In this document: piece by piece, positions 27,217 to 36,673 of the stretch | Numbering within the stretch: position 1 is the stretch's first letter | Layout: every line of letters begins with the position of its first letter | Source of the DNA: Gammaproteobacteria bacterium | GTDB lineage: Bacteria; Actinomycetota; Acidimicrobiia; Spongiisociales; UBA4744 | Direction: 5' to 3' | NCBI GenBank assembly: GCA_011682695.1 | Contig: JAACED010000018.1 | Span: forward strand, 1 to 60,526 | DNA: 60,526 bases | The notes under the pieces: model-generated | The model's input: only the letters and a program-made list of their open reading frames with translations | Databases searched by the model: none | Told to the model about the DNA's origin: nothing | Made by a program: the position numbers and the translations under genes

Positions 27217-27298
27217 CAACGCAGCGAACCAAGACGCTGCATGCCGACCGCGAGAACACCGCAAGGGTTGCCTGTCGAGACACTAGGATGCACGCCGC

Positions 27299-27370
27299 GC
27301 CGGAGTAGCTCAGCGGTAGAGCAGCTCACTCGTAATGAGCAGGTCCGGGGTTCGATTCCCCGCTCCGGCT
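27299..27370 (+). tRNA. tRNA-Thr (anticodon CGT)
   Basis: A full cloverleaf folds by eye. The acceptor stem is GCCGGAG/CTCCGGC, the D-arm is GCTC/GAGC, and the anticodon stem GCTCA/TGAGC encloses the loop CTCGTAA with anticodon CGT (reads ACG). The variable loop is AGGTC and the T-arm is CGGGG-TTCGATT-CCCCG. The discriminator base is T. CCA is not encoded (TCCG follows). It converges on holb, whose stop is 7 nt away. Confidence 0.96.
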
Positions 27371-27377
27371 CCGCAGT

Positions 27378-28454
27378 TCACGTAACCGGAGCCAGCTCGG
27401 TGAACAACGTGGCCAGGACGAGCTGAGGACGAAGGTTCGCCCTCAGATCCGGTACCGCCTCCAAGACACGCTCGGCGTTGGCCACCGCGTCCCTGGGTCG
27501 AACCAATGCCAGAGTGGCCATGGGCACGTCCCGGTTTCTCACCGGACCGGCATATTGGGCGGATGCGGCATCCGCATACCATGAGGCCAGGATCTCCAAG
27601 CCCGCCACCAGCAGAGATCGGGATGCCTGCCGCAGCGCCCGTTCATGGCGGTCCTTCAGCGCCTTGCGGCCGGCGGCGGTGAGATCCACCTCCATGGCAG
27701 CGGCCTGCCGCTCACGAATCGCCTCGAGAAGGGGATCGGCGGCACTCATGACCTCTTCGGCGAGGCGGAACGCCACTCCCGGATGCGAGGTCACCTGCAG
27801 CGGGACCCCGAGCCAGACATGGCGGAACGCCGCCACCTCCGGACGCTGCGCCAGATCCAGTGCCAGGCCGGGCCGGCCGCCGGCAATTCGCGCAACTTCC
27901 CGCGCCTGGTCGGGGTCGACCCCTTGCGTGACCAGAGCGTCGACCAGGTCCTCTTCGCGCAGCCGCCCAAACTGGATCGTCCTGCAACGGCTCGCGACGG
28001 TGGCCGGCATGTCCTGTTCGGATTCCGCAACGAGGATGAACACCGTTGAAGGCGTCGGTTCCTCGAGCGTCTTCAGCATCGCATTGGCGGCCTGGTCGGT
28101 CATCGAACCTGCCTCGTCGAGCACGATCACTTTCCGATCCCCTTCGACGGGAGCCAGCATTGCCTTGGTGATCGCCGCTCGCGCCTGCACGACAGACAGC
28201 GCCGCCTGGCCCTCCGGCTGCACCATGGTCACGTCCGGATGGTTGCCGTTCAAGACACGCCGGCACGTGGTACACACCTCGTCGTGAACTCCGTGTTTCG
28301 GACACAGAATGGTGGCGGCGAACCGGCGGGCGACCGTACCTTTGCCCACATTGGAAGGACCGACGAACAGGTATGCCTGTGCGGGACGAACCGCCTCACG
28401 TTCGAGCAGTGTGCCGATCGGACCGTGCCCGACGATGCCGTCTAGAAGAGCCAT
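27378..28454 (-). CDS. holB: DNA polymerase III delta' subunit
   Basis: Clamp-loader subunit. The 358 residues start with a RarA/DnaX-like AAA module: P-loop-like GPSNVGKGT near 32-40, a zinc module with CPKHGVHDEVCTTC (three cysteines plus nearby histidines), KVIVLDEAGSMTDQAANAMLKTLEEP as Walker B and the following helix, and ASRCRTIQF with the conserved SRC motif. The start overlaps the end of tmk by 13 nt, a common bacterial pairing. Confidence 0.95.
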   Translation of the reverse strand: MALLDGIVGHGPIGTLLEREAVRPAQAYLFVGPSNVGKGTVARRFAATILCPKHGVHDEVCTTCRRVLNGNHPDVTMVQPEGQAALSVVQARAAITKAMLAPVEGDRKVIVLDEAGSMTDQAANAMLKTLEEPTPSTVFILVAESEQDMPATVASRCRTIQFGRLREEDLVDALVTQGVDPDQAREVARIAGGRPGLALDLAQRPEVAAFRHVWLGVPLQVTSHPGVAFRLAEEVMSAADPLLEAIRERQAAAMEVDLTAAGRKALKDRHERALRQASRSLLVAGLEILASWYADAASAQYAGPVRNRDVPMATLALVRPRDAVANAERVLEAVPDLRANLRPQLVLATLFTELAPVT

Positions 28455-29053
28455 CGATCCCTCAACGCCCTCATGACATCGTCGGCGACGCGCTCGACCG
28501 GACGGCTCGCATCGACGGTCAAGAAGCGCATCGGTTCGTCGCAGGCCAACTGTTCGTAGGCGTCGGCGACACGACTCTGGAACTCGAACCCCTGATTCCC
28601 GATGCGATCGCCACCATCCTGGCGTGCGAGACCGACCCGTGGCGAGAGTCTGAGCAGGACGACGGTGTCGGGCCAGACCCCCTGCAACCCTGCCTGGTTC
28701 ACTGCCCGCACTTCATCGAACCCGAGCCGTCTCGCACCGCCTTGATAGGCGAGCGACGAGTAGACGGAGCGGTCGCCGATCACCCAGGACCCCGTAGCGA
28801 GCGCCGGGGCGATGACGTCCTCCGCGAGTTGAGCGCGCTGGGCTGCAAACAAAAGCGCCTCGGTCCAGTCGGCCATGTCGTCGCCATGCAGCAGGACGCT
28901 GCGAATACCCTCACCGATCGGCGTGCCACCGGGCTCGCGCACGATTACGACGTCGTGGCCGATCTCCCTCAGACGGTCGGCCAGCAGCGCCGCAACGGTG
29001 CTCTTGCCTGCACCTTCGATGCCTTCGAGCGCAACGTAGTGACCGATGCTCAT
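28442..29053 (-). CDS. tmk: Thymidylate kinase
   Basis: Phosphorylates dTMP to dTDP. In 203 residues the P-loop LEGIEGAGKST is near 9-19, followed by the REPGGTPIGE substrate motif, DRSVYSSLAYQG and a lid region with Arg (LARQDGGDRI). Length is normal. It overlaps holB at its 3' end and the MFS gene stop at its 5' end (ATGA), forming a three-gene operon. Confidence 0.96.
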   Translation of the reverse strand: MSIGHYVALEGIEGAGKSTVAALLADRLREIGHDVVIVREPGGTPIGEGIRSVLLHGDDMADWTEALLFAAQRAQLAEDVIAPALATGSWVIGDRSVYSSLAYQGGARRLGFDEVRAVNQAGLQGVWPDTVVLLRLSPRVGLARQDGGDRIGNQGFEFQSRVADAYEQLACDEPMRFLTVDASRPVERVADDVMRALRDRWLF

Positions 29054-30435
29054 TCATGATCCTTTCGACGCCGCCCTCGAATCGAGGGGAAGGTGTCGGA
29101 AGCGTCTTCGAGGGAGCGAAGAGCTTCCTCCGAGATGTGGGGCCGCGAGAACGTCTTGCGCATATTCCACAAGGTAATCGCACCGGCAAACACCACCACC
29201 GATCCACCCAACACGAGAGCACTGCGAATACCGCTGGAGAATATTCCAGGGAGTTTCCCATCGAGAATCGCGGCGACGAACGCAGCGGCCGAGATCGAGA
29301 TCAGCAGGGCAGTTCTGGTGAGCGTGTAGAGCGCAGCGAAAGTGCGCCCTCGCAGCTCGTCGGTGACCCGCTCGTGCAGATGGGTGAAACCCATGACGTA
29401 GGAGGAGCCGGCCCCGCCGCCGGCCAGCAACGCCCAGAACGCCGCTCCGGCGATCGTCCGAGAGAGCGCCGCAGCGGTGATCGTCAAGCCGGTTGCGACA
29501 AGGCTCAACGCGAAGACCACGTCTCGACGAAAGTCGTTCCTCCCCATCGCCGACAGTCCGATCATGCCGAGACCGACGCCGCTCCCGAGCGCCGTCACGA
29601 GAATCCCGAATCCGGAGGTCCCGGCACCGAGCACCGAACTCGAGAACGGCTGACCCAGGGCAAAGAAGATACCGGCGCCGAACAGGGCCGTCGCGATGCC
29701 GGCGATCACGCTCCTCACGGAACGTTCTCGAAGAATGAACCGGACCCCATCCATGATGTCCCTGAATGGCAGTTTCCAATCCAGCCTGCCCTGGGCCTTC
29801 CTGTCTTCACTCACCTCGGGACGGGGGATGGGAATCGTTGCGATCAGCGATGCCGAGAAGATGAACGTGCCCCCATCAACCGCGAAAGCAAGTCCGGTGT
29901 TCGACCCGAATGCGCCCAGAACATGGGTCACTTCCGAGATCCTGGCAAAGATCGAGAACGCTGCCGACCCGACCGGGAGCATCCCGTACACCGCGACCAG
30001 GCTCAGGCTGTTCGCCCGAACCAGCACCTTCTTCGACACGAGGTTAGGGATGCTGGCTTCGCGCGACGGCCCCCAGAACAACGCCAACACCTCCATGGCG
30101 AAGGAGACGAGAAACAGCTGCGGAAGAGTCCGGACGAATACCAGCGACAGGGCGAGCAGCGCCCGGCCGACGTCGCACACGACCATGGTGACCTTGCGGT
30201 TGAAACGATCTGCGAGCACGCCGGCGGCGGCACCGAAGAGTCCCGGCAGCATCCGCGCCGTCAACGGAACCAGGATGCCCGTCACTCCGCCGATCGCATC
30301 GGCCAGAGCGATCATCGCGAAGAGGGCGACCCAGTCGCCGAAGCTCGACGCCATGCCGGCCCACCAGAGACGCGCGAACGGACCGCGACGCACCAGGCCG
30401 AGAGCGCCCGGTGCGGGGTCTCCCTTCCTTTCCAT
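29050..30435 (-). CDS. MFS transporter
   Basis: A 461-residue major facilitator protein with about twelve hydrophobic segments and the inter-helix motif DRFNRKVTMVV after helix 2. The N-terminal GDPAPGALGLVRRGPFARLWWAGMASSFGDW is typical of the actinobacterial drug/metabolite exporter subset (MFS_3/Arany type). Substrate is unknown. ATG 30435 is chosen over an upstream GTG that lacks conserved sequence. It is coupled to tmk and divergent from topA. Confidence 0.85.
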   Translation of the reverse strand: MERKGDPAPGALGLVRRGPFARLWWAGMASSFGDWVALFAMIALADAIGGVTGILVPLTARMLPGLFGAAAGVLADRFNRKVTMVVCDVGRALLALSLVFVRTLPQLFLVSFAMEVLALFWGPSREASIPNLVSKKVLVRANSLSLVAVYGMLPVGSAAFSIFARISEVTHVLGAFGSNTGLAFAVDGGTFIFSASLIATIPIPRPEVSEDRKAQGRLDWKLPFRDIMDGVRFILRERSVRSVIAGIATALFGAGIFFALGQPFSSSVLGAGTSGFGILVTALGSGVGLGMIGLSAMGRNDFRRDVVFALSLVATGLTITAAALSRTIAGAAFWALLAGGGAGSSYVMGFTHLHERVTDELRGRTFAALYTLTRTALLISISAAAFVAAILDGKLPGIFSSGIRSALVLGGSVVVFAGAITLWNMRKTFSRPHISEEALRSLEDASDTFPSIRGRRRKDHE

Positions 30436-30527
30436 GGGAAGCACGATACTCGGCCAAGTCGACCAGGTGACCACCGTCGAAACACGTCATCGGCGACGCG
30501 AACGATGACCGGGAAAACATCACTGCC

Positions 30528-30555
30528 TTGACTTCTACCCCCGTTCTCTGATAAT
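30528..30555 (+). promoter_or_regulatory. Sigma-A-type promoter of topA
   Basis: TTGACT (30528-30533), a 16-nt spacer, and GATAAT (30550-30555). This is the best consensus promoter in the window. Transcription should begin near 30562, only a few bases before GTG 30566, so the mRNA is nearly leaderless. Confidence 0.7.
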
Positions 30556-30565
30556 CATTGCCGCC

Positions 30566-33133
30566 GTGTCCAAACCACTCATCATCGTCGAGTCACCCGC
30601 GAAGGCCCGAACCATCTCCGGATTCCTCGGCTCGGGTTACACGGTCGAGTCCTCGATCGGCCATATCCGTGACCTCCCCTCGAAGGCGTCGGAGATCCCG
30701 AAGAAGTACCGGCATGAGGCGTGGGGTCGGCTCGGCGTCAACGTGGAGAAGGACTTCGAGCCGATCTACATCGTTCCCGCGGCGAAGCGGGAACAGGTGC
30801 GCAAACTCAAGGGCGCTCTCGCCAATGCAGACGAGGTCTACCTGGCAACCGATGAAGACCGCGAAGGAGAGTCGATCGCCTGGCATCTCCTCCAGGTCCT
30901 CAAACCCAAAGTGCCCGTCAAACGCATGGTGTTCCACGAGATCACCAAGCGCGCCATCACAGAAGCGCTCGAACATCCCAGAGAGCTGGACACGAGACTC
31001 GTCGACGCACAGGAGGCTCGACGCATCCTCGACCGTCTCTTCGGCTACGAAGTGAGCCCGGTGCTGTGGCGCAAGGTGCAGCCGAAGCTGTCGGCGGGTC
31101 GAGTGCAAAGTGTCGCGGTGCGCATCGTCGTCGAGCGGGAACGTCAGCGGATCGCCTTCCGATCCGCGTCGTACTGGGATCTGCTCGGCACCTTCCAGCC
31201 GCCTGAAGGCGTCTCATTCACTGCACCGTTGACGACGCTGGACGGCGAACCGGTCGCGTCCGGCAAGGACTTCGATGCACAGGCGAACCTCACCAACCCG
31301 AAAGCACTCGTTCTCGATGAGGCCGCATCGCGCATCCTCGCCGACGCCCTCGAAGACGCGAAGGCGATCGTCCGCTCTGTCGAGAGCAAGCCGTATCGTC
31401 GCTCTCCATATCCGCCGTTTCGCACGTCGACGCTGCAGCAGGAGGCCGGTAGAAAGCTGCGTTTCTCGGCTTCACGGACGATGCGGGCCGCGCAGCGACT
31501 CTACGAGAACGGGTACATCACGTACATGCGTACCGACAGCACGGCGCTCTCGGAAGCCGCGCTGAGCGCGACGCGTCGCCTGATCAGCGACCAGTTCGGC
31601 ACGGCCTACCTTCCGAAGAAGCCCCGCATCTATCGCAGCAAGGTCAAGAACGCCCAAGAGGCGCACGAAGCGATCCGTCCCGCGGGAGATTCCTTCCGCT
31701 CCCCGTCGGACGTCGAGCGGCACGTCGGCCCGGACGAGGCCCGACTCTACGACCTGATCTGGAAACGAACCGTCGCTTCGCAAATGACCGACGCGGTCGG
31801 CGAGTCGGTCCAGGTTCGCCTCGAGGCCGACGCGTCCGATGGGCGCACCGCCGGCTTCATCCAGACCGGCAGGGTGATCACGTTCCCGGGTTTCTTGAAG
31901 GTCTACGTGGCCGGGAGCGACAGCCCCGACGCCGAACGGGACGACGAGGAACGGCGCCTGCCGCAGCTCGAGGTGGATGAGCGGCTCACCATCGTCGCGA
32001 TGGAACCGAAGGGGCATGAGACGAAGCCGCCGGCCCGTTTCACGGAGGCCTCCCTGATCCGCCGACTCGAGGAACTCGGTGTCGGCCGCCCTTCGACCTA
32101 CGCGTCGATCATCTCGACGATCCAGGACCGTGGCTACGTGTGGAAGCGTGGCACTGCCCTGATCCCGACGTTTACGGCGTTCGCGGTAGTCACGCTGCTG
32201 GAGCGGCACTTCTCGAATCTGATCGACTACACGTTCACCGCCAAGATGGAGAGTGCCCTCGACCGCATTGCCCGGGGAGAGGAACAAGCGATCCCGTGGC
32301 TGACGAAGTTCTACTTCGGGAATGGTTCTGTCGGCCTCAAGGAGATGGTGGAGGGCCCTCTCGACGAGATCGACCCGAGGGAGATCGGATCGATCCCGAT
32401 CGGTAACGATCCCCATGGAATCCCGCTCGTCGCCCGCGTCGGCCGGTACGGACCGTACCTGGAACGCGACGGCGACAAGGTCTCGATTCCGGACGAGACC
32501 CCTCCTGACGAGCTCACCGTCGAAAAGGCTCTGGAGCTGCTCGCCGCACCCGACGACGAACGCACGCTCGGAACAGACCCCGAAACCGGCCTGGAGGTCA
32601 GTCTGCGGGTCGGCAGATTCGGGCCGTACGTCCAGCTTGGGGAGCAAGAGGGCACAACGAGGCCGAAACGGGCTTCGCTGTTCAAGACGATGCGCCCCGA
32701 GGACGTCACGCTCGAGCAAGCGCTCGAGCTGTTGAGTCTGCCTCGCGTCGTCGGTGTAGACCCGTCCGACGGATCGGAGATCGTGGCCCGCAACGGCAAG
32801 TATGGACCGTTCATCAAGAAGGGCACCGAAACCCGCAGCCTGGAGTCGGAAGAGCAGCTGCTGACCATCACGTTGGAAGAGGCAATCGCGCTGCTGGCTC
32901 AGCCGAAGCGGCGGCGGGGACAGCGGGCGGCTGCGGCACCACTTCGAGAGGTCGGCACCGACCCGGTTTCCGACAACCCGGTGGTGGTCAAGGATGGACG
33001 CTTCGGACCGTACGTCACCGATGGTGTGGTCAACGCCTCGCTGCGTAAGGGCGACGACCCCGAAACGATCACCATCGAGCGTGCCGCCGAACTCCTCGAA
33101 CTCCGTCGCGAACGGATCGCCGCCAAGGGCTAA
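30566..33133 (+). CDS. topA: DNA topoisomerase I
   Basis: Type IA topoisomerase that relaxes negative supercoils. The 855 residues show the TOPRIM glutamate in IIVESPAKARTI near 8, the acidic triad TDEDREGESIAWH near 95-107, and the catalytic tyrosine in YITYMRTDST near 320. The C-terminus lacks zinc-finger cysteines. Instead it carries four glycine/aromatic repeats of the GRYGPYL / GRFGPYV / GKYGPFI / GRFGPYV type with basic spacers, the actinobacterial form. It is followed by a 49-nt palindromic repeat. Confidence 0.97.
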   Translation: MSKPLIIVESPAKARTISGFLGSGYTVESSIGHIRDLPSKASEIPKKYRHEAWGRLGVNVEKDFEPIYIVPAAKREQVRKLKGALANADEVYLATDEDREGESIAWHLLQVLKPKVPVKRMVFHEITKRAITEALEHPRELDTRLVDAQEARRILDRLFGYEVSPVLWRKVQPKLSAGRVQSVAVRIVVERERQRIAFRSASYWDLLGTFQPPEGVSFTAPLTTLDGEPVASGKDFDAQANLTNPKALVLDEAASRILADALEDAKAIVRSVESKPYRRSPYPPFRTSTLQQEAGRKLRFSASRTMRAAQRLYENGYITYMRTDSTALSEAALSATRRLISDQFGTAYLPKKPRIYRSKVKNAQEAHEAIRPAGDSFRSPSDVERHVGPDEARLYDLIWKRTVASQMTDAVGESVQVRLEADASDGRTAGFIQTGRVITFPGFLKVYVAGSDSPDAERDDEERRLPQLEVDERLTIVAMEPKGHETKPPARFTEASLIRRLEELGVGRPSTYASIISTIQDRGYVWKRGTALIPTFTAFAVVTLLERHFSNLIDYTFTAKMESALDRIARGEEQAIPWLTKFYFGNGSVGLKEMVEGPLDEIDPREIGSIPIGNDPHGIPLVARVGRYGPYLERDGDKVSIPDETPPDELTVEKALELLAAPDDERTLGTDPETGLEVSLRVGRFGPYVQLGEQEGTTRPKRASLFKTMRPEDVTLEQALELLSLPRVVGVDPSDGSEIVARNGKYGPFIKKGTETRSLESEEQLLTITLEEAIALLAQPKRRRGQRAAAAPLREVGTDPVSDNPVVVKDGRFGPYVTDGVVNASLRKGDDPETITIERAAELLELRRERIAAKG

Positions 33134-33144
33134 CGGGTATCCCC

Positions 33145-33193
33145 GAACCCAGGGCTCAGGGGTACCCATAGGGTACCTACGAGCCCAGGGTTC
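33145..33193 (+). repeat. 49-nt palindromic element, copy A
   Basis: Arms GAACCCAGGGCTC and GAGCCCAGGGTTC with a GGGGTACCC...GGGTACC core. It fills the gap between topA and the convergent phosphatase gene, and its last bases supply part of that gene's TGA stop codon. Confidence 0.8.
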
Positions 33194-34427
33194 AACTGTC
33201 TTGGAGCGGGCCGATGTTGTAGTCGGCAAGGACCGGACCGTCCGCGCCGAACACGACGTGACTGACCGACGTGTTGCCCGGAGCGATCAGTCTTCGACGA
33301 TCCTCGTGGTCCAACCCGATGAGGCTCGAACAGAACCCTCGGATAGCGGCGCCGTGCGAGACCACACCGATGAGCCGGCCCTGGTGCGCTCGAGCGATAC
33401 CGCCGATCGCCTCGGACACCCTGGCAACCATCCCGCTCCAGGTCTCTCCGTCACCGCCCCGGGGGACGTCCTTCCCCTCCTCGTAGATCGTCCGCCAGAT
33501 GTCAGGCCACCCGACCTTGATCTCCTCGACGCGGTGCCCCTCCCATTCGCCCATCCCCAGCTCCATCAAGCTCGGCACGACGACGGGAGCGCCATCAGCT
33601 CGCAGCAGGGCAGCCGTCTCGAGGGCTCGCCCGAGCGATGACGAGTACAGCGTTTCAAAGGTCCCATACCAGCCGGCCAGACGGGTCGCCTGGCGCCTGC
33701 CCTCCTCGTCGATGCCGCCATCCGTATGCCCCTGCCAAATGCCCGAATCGTTGGCGGCGGTCCGTCCGTGCCGAACGAGAGCGACGACCGTATCTCCTGC
33801 GGCGAGACGTTCGGCCGCCCACCCGGAGACCGGTCCGAGGTGCGTGGTGTCGTTGTAGTGATCGACACGCATCCCTGAGGGCCGCACGGAGATCGTCGTC
33901 AGTGACGTGTTGGCCACCCGACCCAAGAACGCAACCGCATCCGGCCGGCCGATCGCGATGGCGACGGCCCGATCGACCACGCCACCGTGCGCGGACACGA
34001 GGACACGTCCGGTCCCCTCCATCCTCTCGACGAGACGGTCGATGGCGCCGCCGACTCTGGCGGTGAACTCGGGGAACGTCTCCCCGGTCCCCCCGATCGG
34101 CACCGCCTCCCCGCGCCGCAGAGCAGCCATCTCTTCAGGAAAACGCTTGGCAACCTCTGCGATCGGCACACCATCCCATGCACCGAGATCCATTTCCCGC
34201 CACGCCGCATCGCGTTCGAACGGGAGGCCGAGCGCACTGATCGTTTGCACGGCTCGTTCCATGTCCGAGCTGACGATCAGATCGAACGGTTCACCTTGGG
34301 CGAGGTGCCGGGCCACCACGCGAGCCTGCGCCAGGCCCCTTTCCGACAGAGGACTGGAGGCGCGGCCCTGGATCAGGCCCGAAGCGTTGCCGGTGGACTC
34401 ACCGTGGCGGAGAAGGACGATTTCCAT
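33192..34427 (-). CDS. Tandem two-domain histidine phosphatase
   Basis: A 411-residue protein made of two phosphoglycerate-mutase-like domains in tandem. Each has its own RHG phosphohistidine motif (LLRHGEST near 5-12 and LVRHGRTA near 217-224), its own conserved glutamate region (REMDLGAWDG; MELGMGEWEG) and its own second histidine (VSAHGGVVDR; VSHGAAIRG). Both copies therefore look catalytically complete. Single-domain relatives act on phosphosugars, alpha-ribazole-phosphate or other small phosphates; the substrate here is unknown. The stop codon lies inside the repeat element. Confidence 0.88.
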   Translation of the reverse strand: MEIVLLRHGESTGNASGLIQGRASSPLSERGLAQARVVARHLAQGEPFDLIVSSDMERAVQTISALGLPFERDAAWREMDLGAWDGVPIAEVAKRFPEEMAALRRGEAVPIGGTGETFPEFTARVGGAIDRLVERMEGTGRVLVSAHGGVVDRAVAIAIGRPDAVAFLGRVANTSLTTISVRPSGMRVDHYNDTTHLGPVSGWAAERLAAGDTVVALVRHGRTAANDSGIWQGHTDGGIDEEGRRQATRLAGWYGTFETLYSSSLGRALETAALLRADGAPVVVPSLMELGMGEWEGHRVEEIKVGWPDIWRTIYEEGKDVPRGGDGETWSGMVARVSEAIGGIARAHQGRLIGVVSHGAAIRGFCSSLIGLDHEDRRRLIAPGNTSVSHVVFGADGPVLADYNIGPLQDS

Positions 34428-34482
34428 AGCGGATCAAGGATAGGCGGACCGCGGAATCGCATCGACCGTCCCGGCGCGAACA

Positions 34483-34504
34483 GCGGGCCTCGCATGAGGC
34501 CCGC
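34483..34504 (-). terminator. Hairpin after hppA
   Basis: Perfect 9-bp stem GCGGGCCTC / GAGGCCCGC with loop GCAT, 18 nt beyond the hppA stop and before the phosphatase start on the same strand. The T-run after it is weak. It probably separates hppA from the phosphatase gene. Confidence 0.6.
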
Positions 34505-34521
34505 CGTCTGCCGAACGTCGA

Positions 34522-36585
34522 TTACCTGATAAACGCCGATGCGAAGATCAAGCTGACGACGGTCATCACCTTGATCATGATGTTCATCGCGGGACCGGTC
34601 GTGTCCTTGAACGGGTCGCCGACCGTGTCACCGATGACCGCTGCGTAGTGCGCCTCGGAGCCCTTCCCGCCGAACGCTCCGGCCTCGATGAATTTCTTCG
34701 CGTTGTCCCACGCACCACCGGCGTTCGTCATGTAGATGGCGAGCAGGAATCCGACGACGAGAGCTCCCGCGAGAAAGCCTCCGAGAGCTTCCGTGTCAAC
34801 AAACCCGATGGTGAGCGGGAGCACGATCGCCAGAGCACCCGGCACGATCATCTCGCGCAACGCGCCGGCCGTGGCAATGTCGACACACTTCGCGTACTCG
34901 GGCTTGACCCCCTCTTTGCCTTCTCGCAATCCGGGGATCTCCCTGAACTGACGACGAACCTCCTCGATCATGCGGAAGGCCGACCGACCGACGGCATTGA
35001 GCGTCAGCGCAGCGAACAGGAACGGGAACATTCCGCCAAGGAACAGGCCGATCATGGTCCCGACGTCCAAGATGTTGATCTCGGTGAGTCTCACCGCCTG
35101 AACGAACGCCGAGAACAAAGCGAGTGCCGTCACGGCGGCTGATCCGATCGCGAATCCCTTGGCGATCGCCGCGGTCGTGTTCCCCAGCGAGTCCAGAGCA
35201 TCGGTGCTCTCGCGAACCTCGGGAGGCAGCCCGGCCATTTCCGCAATCCCACCGGCGTTATCGGCAATCGGCCCGTAGGCGTCGACCGAAACGGTGATAC
35301 CCAGCGTGGCGAGCACGCCGATCGCCGCAACCGCGATTCCGTAGACGCCGCCGCCTGCTCCGAGCCCCCAATCACCGGCCCAGTAGGCACCGCCGATCCC
35401 AGCCGCGACGACGATCACACTGAACGCAGAGGAGCGCATCCCCTCCGCGATACCCGAGAGGATCACGGTCGCCGGTCCCGTCTGGGCCTGGCGAGCAATC
35501 TCCTTCACGATCTTGTAGCGGTCGGAGGTGAACCACTCGGAGATCTGACCGATCATCAGTCCGACCAGAAGACCGACGAACACGGCGAGGAAGATGCCGA
35601 GCGGATTCTTCACCCCGTCGACTCCTCCGAACACCCAGTGGGAGAGCCCGAGCGTGCCGACCGCCGTGATGATGGCTGCCAGGTACGTGCCTCGGTGCAG
35701 ACCTGCCGCCAGATGCCCTTCGTCGCGAGCCCGAACAACGAACGAGCCGATGATCGACGCGATCATCCCGACCGCCGCAACGGCAAGAGGGAAGATGATT
35801 GCACGGTCTCTGAACCCGGCAGACGCGAACACGATCGCCGAGTAGGCGATCGGGGCCACGAGTGAACCGACGTAGCTCTCATAGAGGTCGGCCCCCATGC
35901 CGGCGGTATCGCCGACGTTGTCGCCGACGTTGTCGGCGATCACCGCAGGGTTCCGGGGATCGTCCTCGGGAATCCCGGCTTCGAGCTTCCCTACGAGGTC
36001 GGCACCCACATCTGCCGCTTTCGTGAAGATGCCGCCACCGACCCTTGCGAACAGAGCAATGGAAGATGCCCCCAGTCCGATGGCCGTCACGATGTCGGCC
36101 CACTCAGCGACGTTGAGCCACACCCTGAAGACGAGATATCCAAGCGCCACACCGGCCAGGCCGAGGCCGGCAACGGTGAAGCCCATCACTGCTCCGCCCC
36201 GGAACGCGAGGGGCAGCGCCTTGACGACGCCACCGGTGCGCGCAGCTTCGGTTGTGCGACTGTTTGCCGCGGTCGCAACGCGCATCCCGATGAATCCCGC
36301 CAATGCGGACAGCAGGGCACCAAAGACGTACGCAACTGCGCCCCACGGTCGTCCCCACGGGAGAAGCCCTGCGATCAGGGCGGCCATCATCACGACGAAC
36401 ACTGCGACCCATGTGTATTCGCGACGCAGGAACGCCATCGCCCCTTCGCGGATCGCGTCGGAGATCTCGACCATCCGGGCGTTACCGCGCGGAGCAGCCA
36501 GAACCTGTCTCGAATAGAACACTGCAAGCGCCAGCGCGAGTAGTGCGCTCACTACCGCTGCGTAGACAAAGGACGTTCCTGCCAT
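34522..36585 (-). CDS. hppA: Membrane-bound ion-translocating pyrophosphatase
   Basis: Couples PPi hydrolysis to ion pumping across the membrane. 687 residues with about sixteen hydrophobic segments. The PPi/Mg site is seen in DVGADLVGKLEAGIPEDDPR and VIADNVGDNVGD, with a matching C-terminal GDTVGDPFKDTTGP. GNTTAAIAKGFAIGSAA has Ala where K+-independent enzymes have Lys, so it should be the K+-dependent type. H+ versus Na+ specificity cannot be called by eye. ATG 36585 is chosen for its GGGGAGAGA ribosome site. Confidence 0.95.
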   Translation of the reverse strand: MAGTSFVYAAVVSALLALALAVFYSRQVLAAPRGNARMVEISDAIREGAMAFLRREYTWVAVFVVMMAALIAGLLPWGRPWGAVAYVFGALLSALAGFIGMRVATAANSRTTEAARTGGVVKALPLAFRGGAVMGFTVAGLGLAGVALGYLVFRVWLNVAEWADIVTAIGLGASSIALFARVGGGIFTKAADVGADLVGKLEAGIPEDDPRNPAVIADNVGDNVGDTAGMGADLYESYVGSLVAPIAYSAIVFASAGFRDRAIIFPLAVAAVGMIASIIGSFVVRARDEGHLAAGLHRGTYLAAIITAVGTLGLSHWVFGGVDGVKNPLGIFLAVFVGLLVGLMIGQISEWFTSDRYKIVKEIARQAQTGPATVILSGIAEGMRSSAFSVIVVAAGIGGAYWAGDWGLGAGGGVYGIAVAAIGVLATLGITVSVDAYGPIADNAGGIAEMAGLPPEVRESTDALDSLGNTTAAIAKGFAIGSAAVTALALFSAFVQAVRLTEINILDVGTMIGLFLGGMFPFLFAALTLNAVGRSAFRMIEEVRRQFREIPGLREGKEGVKPEYAKCVDIATAGALREMIVPGALAIVLPLTIGFVDTEALGGFLAGALVVGFLLAIYMTNAGGAWDNAKKFIEAGAFGGKGSEAHYAAVIGDTVGDPFKDTTGPAMNIMIKVMTVVSLIFASAFIR

Positions 36586-36658
36586 CGGTGTCTCTCTCCC
36601 CATGTAACCGAATGGAGGCGAGTATACGAACACGGCGGCTCGCCTCCAATGTGGCCGG

Positions 36659-36664
36659 TACTAT
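36659..36664 (+). promoter_or_regulatory. -10 box for the LCP lipoprotein gene
   Basis: TACTAT ends 9 nt before ATG 36674, with no ribosome site between. This is consistent with a nearly leaderless transcript. Confidence 0.4.
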
Positions 36665-36673
36665 CCCCGATCG

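Larger units (their letters stand above)
26660..27298. other. Repeat-rich intergenic region between sigma factor and tRNA-Thr
   Basis: About 640 nt with no credible gene. It holds a 15-nt direct repeat (TGTCTCCTCCCCCAG at 26797 and 26820), a strong hairpin, a 28-nt tandem repeat at 27010-27079 and heptamer array 5. The open frames crossing it are low-complexity and lack homology I can recognise. Confidence 0.6.

Noticed and set aside
26747-27426. Several 140-220 codon frames in the repeat-rich gap
   Set aside because: Their translations are repetitive and follow the nucleotide repeats; no ribosome sites or family motifs are seen.
31472-33229. 585-codon minus-strand frame over topA
   Set aside because: Shadow of topA; the topA frame has all catalytic motifs and a strong promoter.
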